Shown here one piece after another: positions 1 to 9,974 of a stretch of 33,296 nucleotides of DNA. The notes below the pieces were generated by a model. The model worked only from the letters and a program-made list of their open reading frames with translations, did not search any database and was not told the origin of the DNA. The DNA is from Entrophospora sp. SA101. Taxonomy: Eukaryota > Glomeromycota > Glomeromycetes > Entrophosporales > Entrophosporaceae. The first letter of the stretch is position 1. Every line of letters starts with the position of its first letter. Made by a program: the position numbers and the translations under genes. The DNA lies in the NCBI GenBank assembly GCA_958430865.1, contig CAUDNR010000280.1:16311-49606 (forward strand). Direction: 5' to 3'.

Positions 1-177
1 GTTACAAATAAAGAAGCCTTGCCAGAAATAAAAACATTAGAAATTTACATTGACCAGCAATCAGAATTAAATGAGGACAATTTTAAATTATTGAAAAGTC
101 TTAAAAGAAAAATTAAAAAAATTGATTTTAACTCACAACAACAATCCACACTAGATAACTTTTTTAATATTGAATAA
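1..177 (+). CDS. C-terminal end of a pogo/Tigger-like DDE transposase (5' part outside the window)
   Basis: The frame is open from base 1 to a TAA at 175-177 (58 codons visible). Composition is charged and Lys/Glu/Asn-rich, as at the tail of pogo/Tigger (jerky-like) transposases that fungi carry in many copies. The last residues contain QSTLDNFF (visible residues 48-55), a perfect match to the PCNA-interacting PIP-box pattern Q-x-x-L-x-x-F-F, which is known at the C-terminus of pogo-type transposases. A pogo-type terminal repeat ending CAGT follows at about 359, which supports the assignment. The catalytic DDE core is not in the window, so whether the copy is intact cannot be judged. The family call is inference from tail, PIP box and downstream terminal repeat. 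Confidence 0.6.
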   Translation, partial: VTNKEALPEIKTLEIYIDQQSELNEDNFKLLKSLKRKIKKIDFNSQQQSTLDNFFNIE

Positions 178-280
178 ATATGCAAATTATAAATAGTTTA
201 TTTTCATTTATTTTTTAAATATTTTATCATATAAAAAATATATTGTATTGCATTATAATTTATCACATGACTATGAACTG

Positions 281-361
281 CAAACTCTCTATAACAGTCT
301 TGCTCTATAACGGCCTTTTTTTGCCAAATCAGGCAGGCTGTTATAGAGAGAGTGAACTGTA
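281..361 (+). mobile_element. 3' terminal inverted repeat region of the pogo/Tigger-like element, with TA target site
   Basis: Read on the minus strand, the end is CAGTTCACTCTCTCTATAAC followed by AGCC, and it abuts TA at 360-361. CAGT ends with TA target duplication are the hallmark of pogo/Tigger elements. A second, internal copy of the CTCTATAAC motif lies at about 286-310, separated by a Gly/Cys-type GC-rich block (GCCAAATCAGGCAGGC), so the terminal region holds repeated sub-motifs. The 5' terminal repeat lies left of the window, so the element's full size is unknown. Confidence 0.55.
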
Positions 362-1248
362 TCTTGTCCTTAATGCTTACTTGATCACTCCTATACAACT
401 ATTGAATAGTTGATAAAAGTTCATTAGTATGTTTTGTTCATAGATCTTGTCCCTAATGCTTACTTTGATCGCTCCTATACAACTATTGAATAGTTGATAA
501 AACATTTGGTAGTATATTTTGTTCATAGATCTTGTCCTTAATGCTTACTTCAATCACTCTATACAACTATTGAATAGTTGATAAAACATTTGTTAGTATG
601 TTTTGTTCATAGATCTTGTCCTTATTGCTTACTTCAACCATTCCTATACAAATATTGAATAATTGATAAAGCGTTTGTTAGTATGTTTTGTTCATAAATC
701 TTGTCCTTAATGATTATTTCAATCACTCTATACAAACTATTGAGTAATTGGTAAATGTTTGTTAGTGTATTTTGTTCATAGATCTTGTCCTTAATGCTTA
801 CTTCAATATAATCATGTATTTTTCCGCAAAAATATCCACAAATCGCCAAATCAATTTCTAAATAAGGATAACACGCACCCAACCCACCAATAAAATTGGA
901 TATTTTCATAATGCTGCGCAAATTTGCAGATATTTTTGTGGAAAAATACATGATTTTTACTTCAATCACTCCTACACAAACTATTGAATAATTATATAGT
1001 ATATTTTGTTCTTAGATCTTGTCCTTAATGCTTACTTCAACTGCTCCTATACAACTATTGAATAATTGATGAAACATTTGTTAGTATGTTTTGTTCATAG
1101 ATTTTGTCCTTAATGCTTACTTCAATCACTCCTATACAACTATTGAATAATCATAAAACGTTTGTTAGTATATTTTGTTCACAGATCTTGTCATTAATGC
1201 TTACTTCAACCACTCCTATGCAACTATTGAATAATTGATGAAACATTG
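362..1248. repeat. Minisatellite, about 84.5-bp unit, about 10 copies
   Basis: The landmark CTTGTCC (or a one-base variant) recurs at 363, 446, 531, 615, 700, 784, 1018, 1103 and 1187. Spacings alternate between 83, 84 and 85, apart from a 234-bp interval that contains an inserted element. The unit includes TAATGCTTACTTCAATCACT, CAACTATTGAATA and GTATGTTTTGTTCATAGAT. Long reading frames on the minus strand here are translations of the repeat, not genes. The array begins right after the TA flank of the pogo-like element. Confidence 0.9.
808..956. mobile_element. 149-bp MITE inserted in one minisatellite unit, 10-bp target-site duplication
   Basis: The insert begins with AATCATGTATTTTTCC (from about 810) and ends with the near-perfect inverse GGAAAAATACATGATT; the imperfect terminal repeats run about 28 bp. 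It is flanked by identical TTACTTCAAT at 798-807 and 957-966. Other minisatellite units carry this 10-mer only once, so the duplication is real. A 9-10 bp duplication with long terminal repeats fits Mutator-like (MULE) non-autonomous elements. No coding capacity. Confidence 0.8.
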
Positions 1249-1430
1249 CTGCATGTTATTGCCACACTAGCATAAAAGTTGGCACCTGCAACTGATTGAA
1301 AATTCTCCAACTTGGAAGTTGCAACCTGGGTTGCTATTTTGGTTTTTCCCTGAGTTCGGAGTTTGAGTCTTGGGTCACTGTCTTGTCAGTGACATGCCTA
1401 CTCACCAACAACCATACCCCATTTATTTAA

Positions 1431-1800
1431 ATAACAAGTTCAGTTGGTCAAATAAAAATTAAAGAGAAGCAGAAAATTTGGGAAAATGATTAATTTATAA
1501 CATACCAAACAAAATCCAAACCATTTTATTTTACAGCTTTCTCCTTGATGCCAGTGATCATGGTGACTATCACAATAGGAGTGGGCAGAATCAAACTGTC
1601 ACCTTTATACTTGTGAGATACATGCTCTCATTGAGCTACAATCCTTTAACCTAGGGTGGGAGGTTATTTGGGAAAAAGTTACCCATTTAAAAAAACAACA
1701 AATTCAGTTAGTCAACAAAAATTAAAGAGAAACAGAGCATTTATGAAAATGATTATACAAAACAAACACTATTTTACAACTTTCCTCTTAACATCAGAGC
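1431..1800 (-). repeat. tRNA-derived SINE-like unit: two copies of a body segment flanking a tRNA-like head
   Basis: Two diverged direct copies of a body of about 115 bp lie at 1431-1555 and 1697-1800; both contain CAGTTRGTCAA, AAATTAAAGAGAA and AAAATGATTA on the plus strand. Between them lies a tRNA-like sequence on the minus strand (1577-1645). A tRNA-like head followed by an unrelated AT-rich body is the SINE architecture. No poly-A tail or clean target duplication was found, so exact ends are uncertain. Confidence 0.5.
1577..1645 (-). ncRNA. Degenerate tRNA-Val(CAC)-like sequence (probable SINE head, not a functional tRNA)
   Basis: On the minus strand it folds as a cloverleaf. The acceptor AGGATTG/CACTCCT has 6 of 7 pairs. 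The D stem is GCTC/GAGC with a loop of only 5 nt. The anticodon stem TGTAT/GTATA has loop CTCACAA (anticodon CAC). The T arm GACAG-TTTGATT-CTGCC has one mismatch. Box A TAGCTCAATGAG is good, but box B has TTTGATT instead of TTCGANT. The short D loop, mismatches and repeated flanking body argue for a tRNA-derived SINE. Confidence 0.5.
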
Positions 1801-1910
1801 CAAATGCAATTTCAGGGCCACAAACCCTGCTCTGAATTGTGATCTCTGTGTTTGAAACAAGTTGCAGATTCTCTTTGCTTTGATGATCTGGATATTTACA
1901 TGGCACTATA

Positions 1911-2220
1911 ATTCATTAGCAGAGTTGCGACAGCTTGGTCATATAGCCATCCTTACCCTAGAGGTAGGATCGTTGCAGGCGAATTTTCGACCAGCGTGCC
2001 AGCAGCCATCTCTGGTCTGGGAAGATTAATGAAAGTGTCATTGACGATTGATGCAGTCTCAGTAAACTCCAGGTCCATGTGCCTCCCCCTGGTATTGGTT
2101 GCATCATCATATCCATAGGGCGGAGCTGGTCAGATTAGCCTTGTGCACACAAGGAGGACATGTGTGAATGACTGTAAAGTTCAAGGTAGCGTGCATGCTT
2201 CAACACTTGTAAATTTCCGA
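1911..2220. other. Unidentified GC-rich island in an AT-rich background
   Basis: This stretch is much richer in G+C than its surroundings (for example GCCTCCCCCTGG, GGGCGGAGCTGG, GGTAGCGTGCATGC). I could not assign it to rRNA, a snRNA, SRP or RNase P RNA by recognisable motifs. One plus-strand frame is mostly open from about 1971 to 2222 but has an internal TAG and no start. It may be the 3' end of a retroelement or an exogenous remnant. No function is claimed. Confidence 0.3.
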
Positions 2221-2432
2221 TAATCAAATGTCGCTTTTCGAAATGTTCCTTTTGCAACAGTCAATGCTTGCCTTGACATCTTGTAATTACAATAATATGA
2301 TATTAGTATTATTATTATTGATTATGCAAAGCAAAATATTATCAATGAAAATCTTGTGATACCCAGCAATGATCTGCTCCGCGTTTTGATTCCAATTGAA
2401 ATATTTATAAGCTAAAGTAAAAATATCAATAC

Positions 2433-2609
2433 TAGTGTTGGTTTCCAAAACTAGAGAGTTTCGCAACCATGCGAAAGTCAAAAGGTTTCGCCATAAGTCG
2501 AAACTAGTTTTGATTTTTGACTATTGACTTTTAATTTAGTATTGACATATAACTTTTAATTTTAGTTTTGACTTTTGCCTCTTCAAAATAGTTTTGGCGA
2601 TCAACACTA
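2433..2609. mobile_element. 177-bp hAT-type MITE with perfect 8-bp target-site duplication
   Basis: The left end TAGTGTTGGTTTCC...AAAACTA and right end TAGTTTTGGCGATCAACACTA are inverted copies over about 21 bp with a few mismatches. ATCAATAC is duplicated exactly at 2425-2432 and 2610-2617. An 8-bp duplication with AGTGTTG-type ends is typical of hAT superfamily non-autonomous elements. The interior is made of AACTTTTAATTTTAGTTTTGAC-type A/T-rich repeats and has no coding potential. Ends resemble those of the element at 6631-6811. Confidence 0.8.
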
Positions 2610-2967
2610 ATCAATACAAATAAAAAAAGTACCTCTGGTTAGTTATTAACACGTTTCTTTAGGATACCAAAACCCAATCAAACAACAACACTCACGTTTT
2701 GTCACCTTGGACACTGTCAAAAAAATAAATTGTTTTTCCAAAAAAAAAACCAATAGGATAAATAATTAATGTGTACGCATCACCAAACAAGCTTCTTTAA
2801 AATTTTTTTTAATGTGTAATCAAAACAAAAAAAAAAGAAAACAAGAAAATAATACTGGTGCTGTTAGAGAGTAAGTGTTTTAAGGATGGTGATGGTGGTT
2901 GTTGCCCGCTACTCGTCATTACTCTAGTTTCGTTAATACATTTAACCAATATATTAGAGAAAAAAAA

Positions 2968-4418
2968 ATGAAAAACGGTCAAAATGACCTAGAAAAATTT
3001 GATAGAGCCAAGGAGCTCAATAAGCATTTAGAAAAAATCCGCCGTGATTACACGCGGGATTTAAAAAATAAACTCAAATCAGTTTGACAACATGCAACTG
3101 CCATATATCTTATTGACAAGCTTGCATTAAGAGCAGGAAATAAGAAAACTGGCAAAGGAGCAGATACTGTGGGTAGTTGTTCCCTCAGATGTGAACATAT
3201 TACTTTGGTAACACCAAGGACAGTTGAGTTTGATTTCTTAGGTAAAAATTCAATAAGATATGTAAACTCGGCAGAAGTAATAGAACAAGTTTTCAAAAAC
3301 CTTAAAATATTTATGAAGGATAAGGAATCCAGTGAAGAGTTATTTGACAGATTAGAGGTACAAATATACAAGATTTAAATTTAATCAATCACATATATGT
3401 GTGTGCATTTGTGTTTGTTCTATTAATAAATTCAAATTTTCTTTAAAACTTCATTTAGACTCAAGATTTGAATAAACATTTGTCTAAATACATGAAAGGA
3501 CTAACCATCAAAGTATTTCATACATACAATGCATCTTGTACCTTCCAAATTGAGCTAAAGAAAGGGATGGAGAATGCTACTACTGTAACAGAGAAAATAG
3601 CAGCATATAATAAAGCAAACAGACAGGTTGCTACCATCAACATTCTGTCAGCAAATATCATGATAATCAAATCAATAGAATTGATAATAAGGTAATTTTT
3701 TTTATCATGATTATTGTTAATTTCTTAAATAAATTCACATGTATGTATTCTTTAATATGTTAGGTTCATGTTTTGAAATATCAAAGAAATAGATGTAAAT
3801 GGAATTGTTGAATCTTGAGCCCAGATTAAAAAAGAAAGAGCCTCAACTATTTGAACCAGAATCAGACATGGAAGAGGAATGGATAATTGAACATGAGAAG
3901 CAATTGATGGAAAGGGAATATTTAGCAGTTGTAAAAAAATTTGAAAAAGATAATGAAAAGCTTACAGAAGAAGGAAAGTCACTTAAACCCAATGAGCATA
4001 TTAAGCAATTATTAAAAAACATTGATGAAAAAGAGAAGGTGTTGAAGAATGAACAAAAATCTGGAAAGGCCAATCCAAGAAAAGGACAAACAAATGAAAA
4101 ACTCCAGATCCAAATAGAAAATTTGACAGAATGTATCAAAATCACCAAATTGTTAAAACAAGATAAAGAGGATAACAAAACAATTGCATTGGGCACATCA
4201 AAGATTCATTATATAGACCCACATATCTTTGTTGTGTGGTGTAAAAAGTATGATGTACCAATTACTAAAATTTTTAACAAAAGTCTCTGCAAAAAATTCC
4301 AATGGGCATTGGACATTGATGCAGATTGGGTGAGTATTTTTTTTTTTAGTTAATTTTATTAAATAATAATATACTTAAATTTATTTTTATTATATTGTAG
4401 GAGTTTGCAGTAATCTAA
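2968..4418 (+). pseudogene. 5'-truncated, broken DNA topoisomerase I (type IB) copy
   Basis: The fragment encodes the second half of eukaryotic topoisomerase IB, which relaxes supercoils by tyrosine nicking. Exons: about 2968-3357, 3459-3691, 3764-4329 and 4401-4418, with introns of 101, 72 and 71 nt. Recognisable blocks are [52 protein letters not shown], the EHEKQL..KKFEKDNEKL coiled linker, and DNKTIALGTSK with the nucleophile-type Tyr in HYIDP; the core Lys, Arg, His and Tyr are kept. Lesions: a TGA at 3085-3087 where homologues have Arg, a frame change near 3640-3650 in the block after RANRQVA, and a one-base shift at about 3795. The N-terminal half and first catalytic Arg region are absent. 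Likely a decayed duplicate. Confidence 0.85.
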
Positions 4419-6475
4419 CAAAATTTGATTGATTTGATATTTATATATCTAAACACATTAATAAGCAAAAAATAAAAAGTCTTTTTTTATTTTGATTGAA
4501 GGCATTAAATTTTATAAGCCATGAATAAATAGTAACCAATCAAATCAACGAAACTTTCACTTATCCTTTAAAACAATAGTAATGAAAATAAAAAAAATAA
4601 AAAGCAAGCCCAACATAAATAAAATAAAATGTTCATTCAATATCTTGCATACATAACTCTTTACATTATTCTATGCTCCTGATTTCCATTTTTCTTGGGA
4701 GAGATTATTAGTCTAGTCTTACGACCCAATTATTATTACTTTCATTTATTTTATTTGTAATTGTTTTCTTAGCAACTATTAATTCCTAATTTTTTCTATC
4801 TGTTCAGAACAATTAATACCATAAATAATCATATTTGTCAAATGTTCACAATTCCGGTTGGTTAAACAGTAATTGTTTTTATACTCAACACTTTCTGTTT
4901 GGGTAATCTGTCTTGCTGTCTTATTGATGATTTTCAAAACACAATATATCCATTAACATGATCTTTTACTAATTAGTTTTTTCTATAGGAAAGTAAAATC
5001 TGATAAAAACACCAGTAATTATTAAATTAACGTAAGGCACAATTAATTGAAGTCAATTAGAGGCAAACAACTGAGATATAGTTAACCAAATTTCAAAGTA
5101 ATGGAATTTTCAGCAATATATAAGGCGGAGAAAAGAATGAAAAAAAAAATCATAGTAGAATTAAATATGTTTAGGAAATAAAGAAAAGGAGGTTGGAAAA
5201 GAGGAAAAATTTACCATTGACAAAAAAGAAACAAGTTCATAATCCTTACATATTATAGAAAAAAGCCGTTACCAATCTCTTAATTATTATTATATATATA
5301 TAAAAGAGAAAATTTTACTTTATCTAAAGAATTTCTTTAAATAATCAGGTAATTTTATTTCAATCCAACATGACAATTTTAGTTTAAATTTCCATTTGTA
5401 ATGTGCAAATGAAGTCCTTAGTTTTTGTTTGAAATTAATTTCCTGAATTATTATTATGGTTTCCATTCTTTGGAAGATACAACAATCAATCCTAATCAAG
5501 TAAGAACATTATTATCTTATCATTTTTACTGATCAATTAATCCATTAAAGCAAAGAATAACTTTGGAGAAAAATAATAGATAGAATCATTATTTTTATTA
5601 AATAAAATTAGTCCTTAAACTTTTATAAAAATAAAACCATTGTCTTTATTTTCTTTATTTAAAATGCTTTGATAAAAGCAACTATTGGTAAAAAGGCATG
5701 TTTTATTCACCTTAGTGAGTAAGCAAAGGTTAGAACCAACATTAGTTAACTACGTAGTGAGTATTAATAAAGTATTATCCAAAAGTTAATTTTCAGTATG
5801 TGTAGCATTATTGTAATTGTGAATGCAAGGCTGTTAAACAAGCCACCTAAGTTGTTTTGTAAATAAATCAAAGAGTTTGACTAAAATAAATTGATTACAA
5901 GTGAATAAAAGGAACCTTATAGAAGCCCTTGAGCTTTGTAAAAGTGACATATTTATCTGGTACTATTAAGTGTGCTTGCAAGAAAAAGGCATTAATCAAG
6001 AATCATAATAAATTTATAAACTAATTAATTGACAGGAGTAACCCAAAAGCTAAGCTGTAATTGGCATTAACCTTGCAATATCACCATTTAACAAGAATCA
6101 GAAAACTATAAAAAGTTTATAATTATAATAATTTAGCTTTGAGAATGAAATAAAATAAAATAAAAAGATGATAAATAAATTTATAATAGATATCAAACCA
6201 GTCATTATTGATTCTTTATCTAATGTGCAAATAAAAGATATTGTTAGTAATAATTAATGGAGATAGTAATTTTCAATTAATTAATAATGAAATTTTATTC
6301 ACCATTGTCAACATTTAGAGAAAAGGGTTCAATCAAGATTATCTAATGGGCTATAACCTTTTAAGTTTTTAGATTTAGAAATTGCATCATCTAAGATTCT
6401 ACTTGTATGATATGCATCTGGATGTTACTTGCGAATCATCACCACTACTGCTGTAAGCATTCATTATTAATTTTA
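4419..6475. other. Intergenic AT-rich stretch, no gene seen
   Basis: No open frame with family features, no tRNA and no clear inverted-repeat element was found. It holds simple A/T tracts such as TATTATTATATATATATA near 5285 and many AATAAA-like signals. The first part is presumably the remnant 3' flank of the topoisomerase copy. Confidence 0.5.
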
Positions 6476-6477
6476 TA

Positions 6478-7532
6478 CAGTCAGACTCCTATATAGTCAC
6501 ACACCTCGGGACCATAGTGAAATTTCAAAATTTTGGTGACTATAGTGTTTGTGACTATACAGGACATGTTTAATTAGTACCAGGGAATTTTTCAAATTAA
6601 CAAAAAAATGTGAATGTACTATGTTGTGACCAGTGTTGTGACCAGAAACTCTTTTGGCTTCCCGAAACGTTTTGGAAAATGAACTTACACTAAGCAGAAA
6701 ACTAAACCTAAACATACACATAAACTACTAACCTAAACTAGTTTCAGGTGGTTTCTGTTAGTTTCTGTTTCGCGTTTTCCCTAAAACTCAGAGTTTCGGG
6801 TCACAACACTGGTTGTGATTATGTTTTGAATATAGGATGTGACTATAGTGCGCCGCATCTAAAGACATTAAATGCTGCGCCATTCTCCTAAAATTTTAAT
6901 GGTGATCTTTCCTGATTTAAGAAATCGTTCAGATATGGTGCTGTGCTGATCAAGAAATCATTGTGAATTAGAAAGTTTTTGGGAGTAAGTAACGAATACA
7001 CTAGAAAAAATTGTAATTATTTATTTAAAGAATTAAAGAGAACTGTTCCTCTGGCATTGAACTCGGTTTCACTTTGTAAAATTGGAAAGTTTTTTAGAAG
7101 ATGTTATAGATTTATGAGTGCTTATATAGATTAGGACTTTCAGGAAAAGCTTTAATATTTGCAGCAAAAAAAAAATATAAATCTCATAGAAAATTGCCGG
7201 AATTTATGTTAATGGATATAGATATATTATCATTGAATGTTGAATGGTTGTTAGATGCATCACGTGATAAAAGCTGATCTAATTAGTTTGATAGGCATGC
7301 CGAATTTTTTAATTGGTAATAAAATTACTTAATTTTAAACCTTCATAACCTTTTATTTTACTAATTAACTTCAAAAATCTCTCTATTACATTGTTGCTTA
7401 TGTTCCAAAGATTTGTAAAAATTGAGAGTTTTTTATGTACCAACAAATATTTCCAAAGTTATCAGGGTTTAAAGATTTACAAATTTTTTTGATGTCTTTA
7501 GATAAGGCGCATCATATATAGGAGTCCGACTA
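6478..7532. mobile_element. 1,055-bp non-autonomous Tigger-like element (TA target site)
   Basis: The left end CAGTCAGACTCCTATATAGT and the inverse of the right end, TAGTCGGACTCCTATATATG, agree at 16 of the first 18 bases. Both are flanked by TA (6476-6477 and 7533-7534). A subterminal block ATCTAAAGACAT next to GCGCC also occurs inverted at about 6850 and about 7500. No transposase frame remains inside. It is interrupted by the hAT-type MITE at 6631-6811. The superfamily call rests on CAGT-like ends and TA duplication. Confidence 0.7.
6631..6811. mobile_element. 181-bp hAT-type MITE nested in the Tigger-like element
   Basis: The left end CAGTGTTGTGACCAGAAACTC and the right end inverse CAGTGTTGTGACCCGAAACTC differ at a single base over about 21 bp. 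The flanks are GTTGTGAC (6623-6630) and GTTGTGAT (6812-6819), an 8-bp duplication with one change. The sequence GGCTTCCCGAAACG...CTACTAACCTAAACTAGTTTC recurs inverted at 17882-18006, so this is a family. Confidence 0.85.
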
Positions 7533-7534
7533 TA

Positions 7535-9974
7535 TAAAAATACCCTTCTTTCTCGTGACGATAGTTTATAACATGACAGGACTCTACAAATTTCATAGAT
7601 AGGTCAGTAACAAAATTACTGTTTGTTATATGATTTGACCCAGGCCAAAATTAAGTTTAATATATAACTTGACACTAAGGTTTGCAATAACATTAGAAAA
7701 AAGAACATAATTTGACCCATAATATATAGTAACATATAAATTTTGAAACTGTCTAATTAAAATTACCACTCAATTGATTTGACCGATCAACTGATTATAA
7801 CAATTTTATAATTTATAATATAAAAGATTTACTGTACTGTATAAAGTATTATTTATATTATAAATTTTATCTATAAAGTTTGTGGGGTCATAACATGGCA
7901 TTATGCAAAATCACTAATTTTGGTTAATTTATTGTGTTTTTTTGAATGACGATTTTTTTTGGCTATTTATTTACATTATGGCGTGCAACAAACCAAAAAA
8001 GGGTTCATCGAGCCTTGTCATTCATCCAATATCTTTTTTTTCAATATTTTAGGCAATGAATCAACAAATAAAAGCGAAGAGGATGAGATATCTGATGATG
8101 ATAATATAATTGTTTCTTAGCAATTCTTATTTCAAGTAAATCTATGCGCCAAAAAAAAATACGAACGCAAGTTTCTTCCTGTTGCTATACATAAAGGAAA
8201 TATCAAATATTACCAATTCAATTAATCATTTAATTCATAATTCTCCATTAATAGAAGTGTAAAAAAAAAATTTTTTCTCAATATTTTTTCATCATTTCTG
8301 TATCGTAATTAAAATATCCAACAACTAATATATTTAATTCTACAAAATATCTTTATACTATGAGTATTCTAACATTCTTAATTGTTACAAGTATTCAAAA
8401 GTACTAATATTACCCTATTATTATTATTACTTTTACTATTACTATTATTACGAATATGCATTTATCGAATTCGGGAATGCTTGGCATTTTCTATAAAAGG
8501 GTAGATATTTGATAAAAAATAAATGAGATTTATTCATTCGTAAACCAAATAAAATATCAATGAAAATAAATTTGTAACATAAATTGTTTACTTAATATTG
8601 TCTCTAAACATAATTTAAATGATTCGAGTGAAAATGGAAAAAGAATTAAAGTTGGTTATATAAAAATTTCGGATGGAAAATGCCAAAAGACTCTTTGAAC
8701 TTTCAAAAGCATTTTTAGCTGAAACTCCTGCATCAGAAACTCTTCAATAGGCATTTCATTATCAAATATATTGCTGAAACGGGTTCACATATTAAATCTC
8801 TTTTTTAAATTGTTAGTTTGAAACATCTAATGCCTTTTTAAAAAAACATCATTAGTTACTGTTAAAGTTACTTGTACAAACAAGTATGCAAGAACCGAAT
8901 AATAACCGCTTCTTCAATTTCAGGAAATGTGGTTTGATGATTTAATATTAAGTCTGTGTTTCTGGATCTAAAACAAGATTTTATTTAGAATTGTTGTTTG
9001 AGCAACATATCATACTTAGTTACTAACTCTCCTGTGCTGGTTTGATTTGGCCAAAAGCTCTTTACAGATTCTATGATTTTCAAGAAAAAATAAATTGTTC
9101 TTTTATCAATTGAAATATTATTAATATATGTAGTTCTAAATAGATAAATAATAAAAACCAATAAATAAATAAATAAATAGCAAAATTTTATTATCCTCAA
9201 CACTAGAATCTGATCTGTTATTATGTTATCAAACCCATCCGAATTTCAGTTTTAATAACCGGATATCCGTCGAGTTTCAAACATTCGACATCCATAGGAT
9301 TTAAAACATCCGGACACTTGAATATCTGTTGTGTTTCCAGATATTTGACTTTATTGTTTTTGTTACGCAATAAGAATTTTTTGTATATCAAAAAAAAAAA
9401 AAAAAAAAAAATGCTTAAAAATTTCAGTTTTTTTTATATCAAGAGAAAAAATGTATATATAAAAAAAAAATACTTGGAAAGTTGTGTCAAAAAAATTTCA
9501 TATTTCTTTTCAAGAAAAGAAACTTGAACACAATCAAAAAATAACCATGTCCTAGCGGAATTCTTACTTGTTTTCAAAAATCCTTCAATATTTTCAATAT
9601 TATTACTTGTGGAACTTGGAAAAATATAAATTAATCATTAAGGTATTAGCTGTTAGTGGTTATAATTATATTAATTAGTTGCCTAATTTATCATAGTAGT
9701 GCTAGATGTTGAATTATTAGATTTTAAAATTATTAATATTTGCTTTAACGTTATTGCAATTTATCACTAAAAAACAAAAAAAATTAATTCGTATACATGG
9801 CACAAAAATTTGGATAAATTCAGACATCTGAATTCGGAATCTGATTATTATTATAAGTTAACCGAAATTGGTTATTATCCGAGATTTGTTTTATTTATTA
9901 TTTATTCCGAAATAAATTTTGTTTGATAAATATCTCGGATATCCGAAAAATCAATTATACAGATACAAACTCTA
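7535..9974. other. Intergenic AT-rich stretch, no confident gene
   Basis: It contains one copy of a local duplication (about 8225-8720), a 20-odd base A tract ending at about 9410, and GGATATCC-centred degenerate repeats at 9225-9350 and 9820-9965. At 8052-8119 an AG-preceded open stretch ends in an acidic Glu/Asp/Ser-rich tail (SEEDEISDDD) and TAG. It could be the last exon of a lost gene, but nothing upstream supports one. Confidence 0.4.
8225..8720. repeat. Copy A of a local direct duplication
   Basis: Shares ordered blocks with 11970-13020: CATAATTCTCC.ATTAAT, TATGCATTTATCGA, TTTATTCATTCGTAAA, AATAAATTTGTA, and AAAGAATTAAAGTTGGTTAT. The copies are diverged and separated by indels, and the second has about 540 bp of extra sequence. 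No coding function is seen in either. Confidence 0.7.

Noticed and set aside
634..969. 111-aa minus-strand open frame
   Set aside because: It is a translation of the minisatellite and the inserted MITE; the repeated KDKIYEQN phrases reflect the DNA repeat.
1577..1645. Functional tRNA-Val(CAC)
   Set aside because: Five-base D loop, mismatches in acceptor and T stems, altered T loop, and repeated body sequence on both sides.
1971..2222. Coding exon in the GC-rich island
   Set aside because: Internal TAG, no start and no similarity I recognise; an open frame is expected by chance at higher GC.
3048..3371. Minus-strand frames opposite the topoisomerase copy (also 3843-4196)
   Set aside because: Shadows of the TOP1 exons on the opposite strand.
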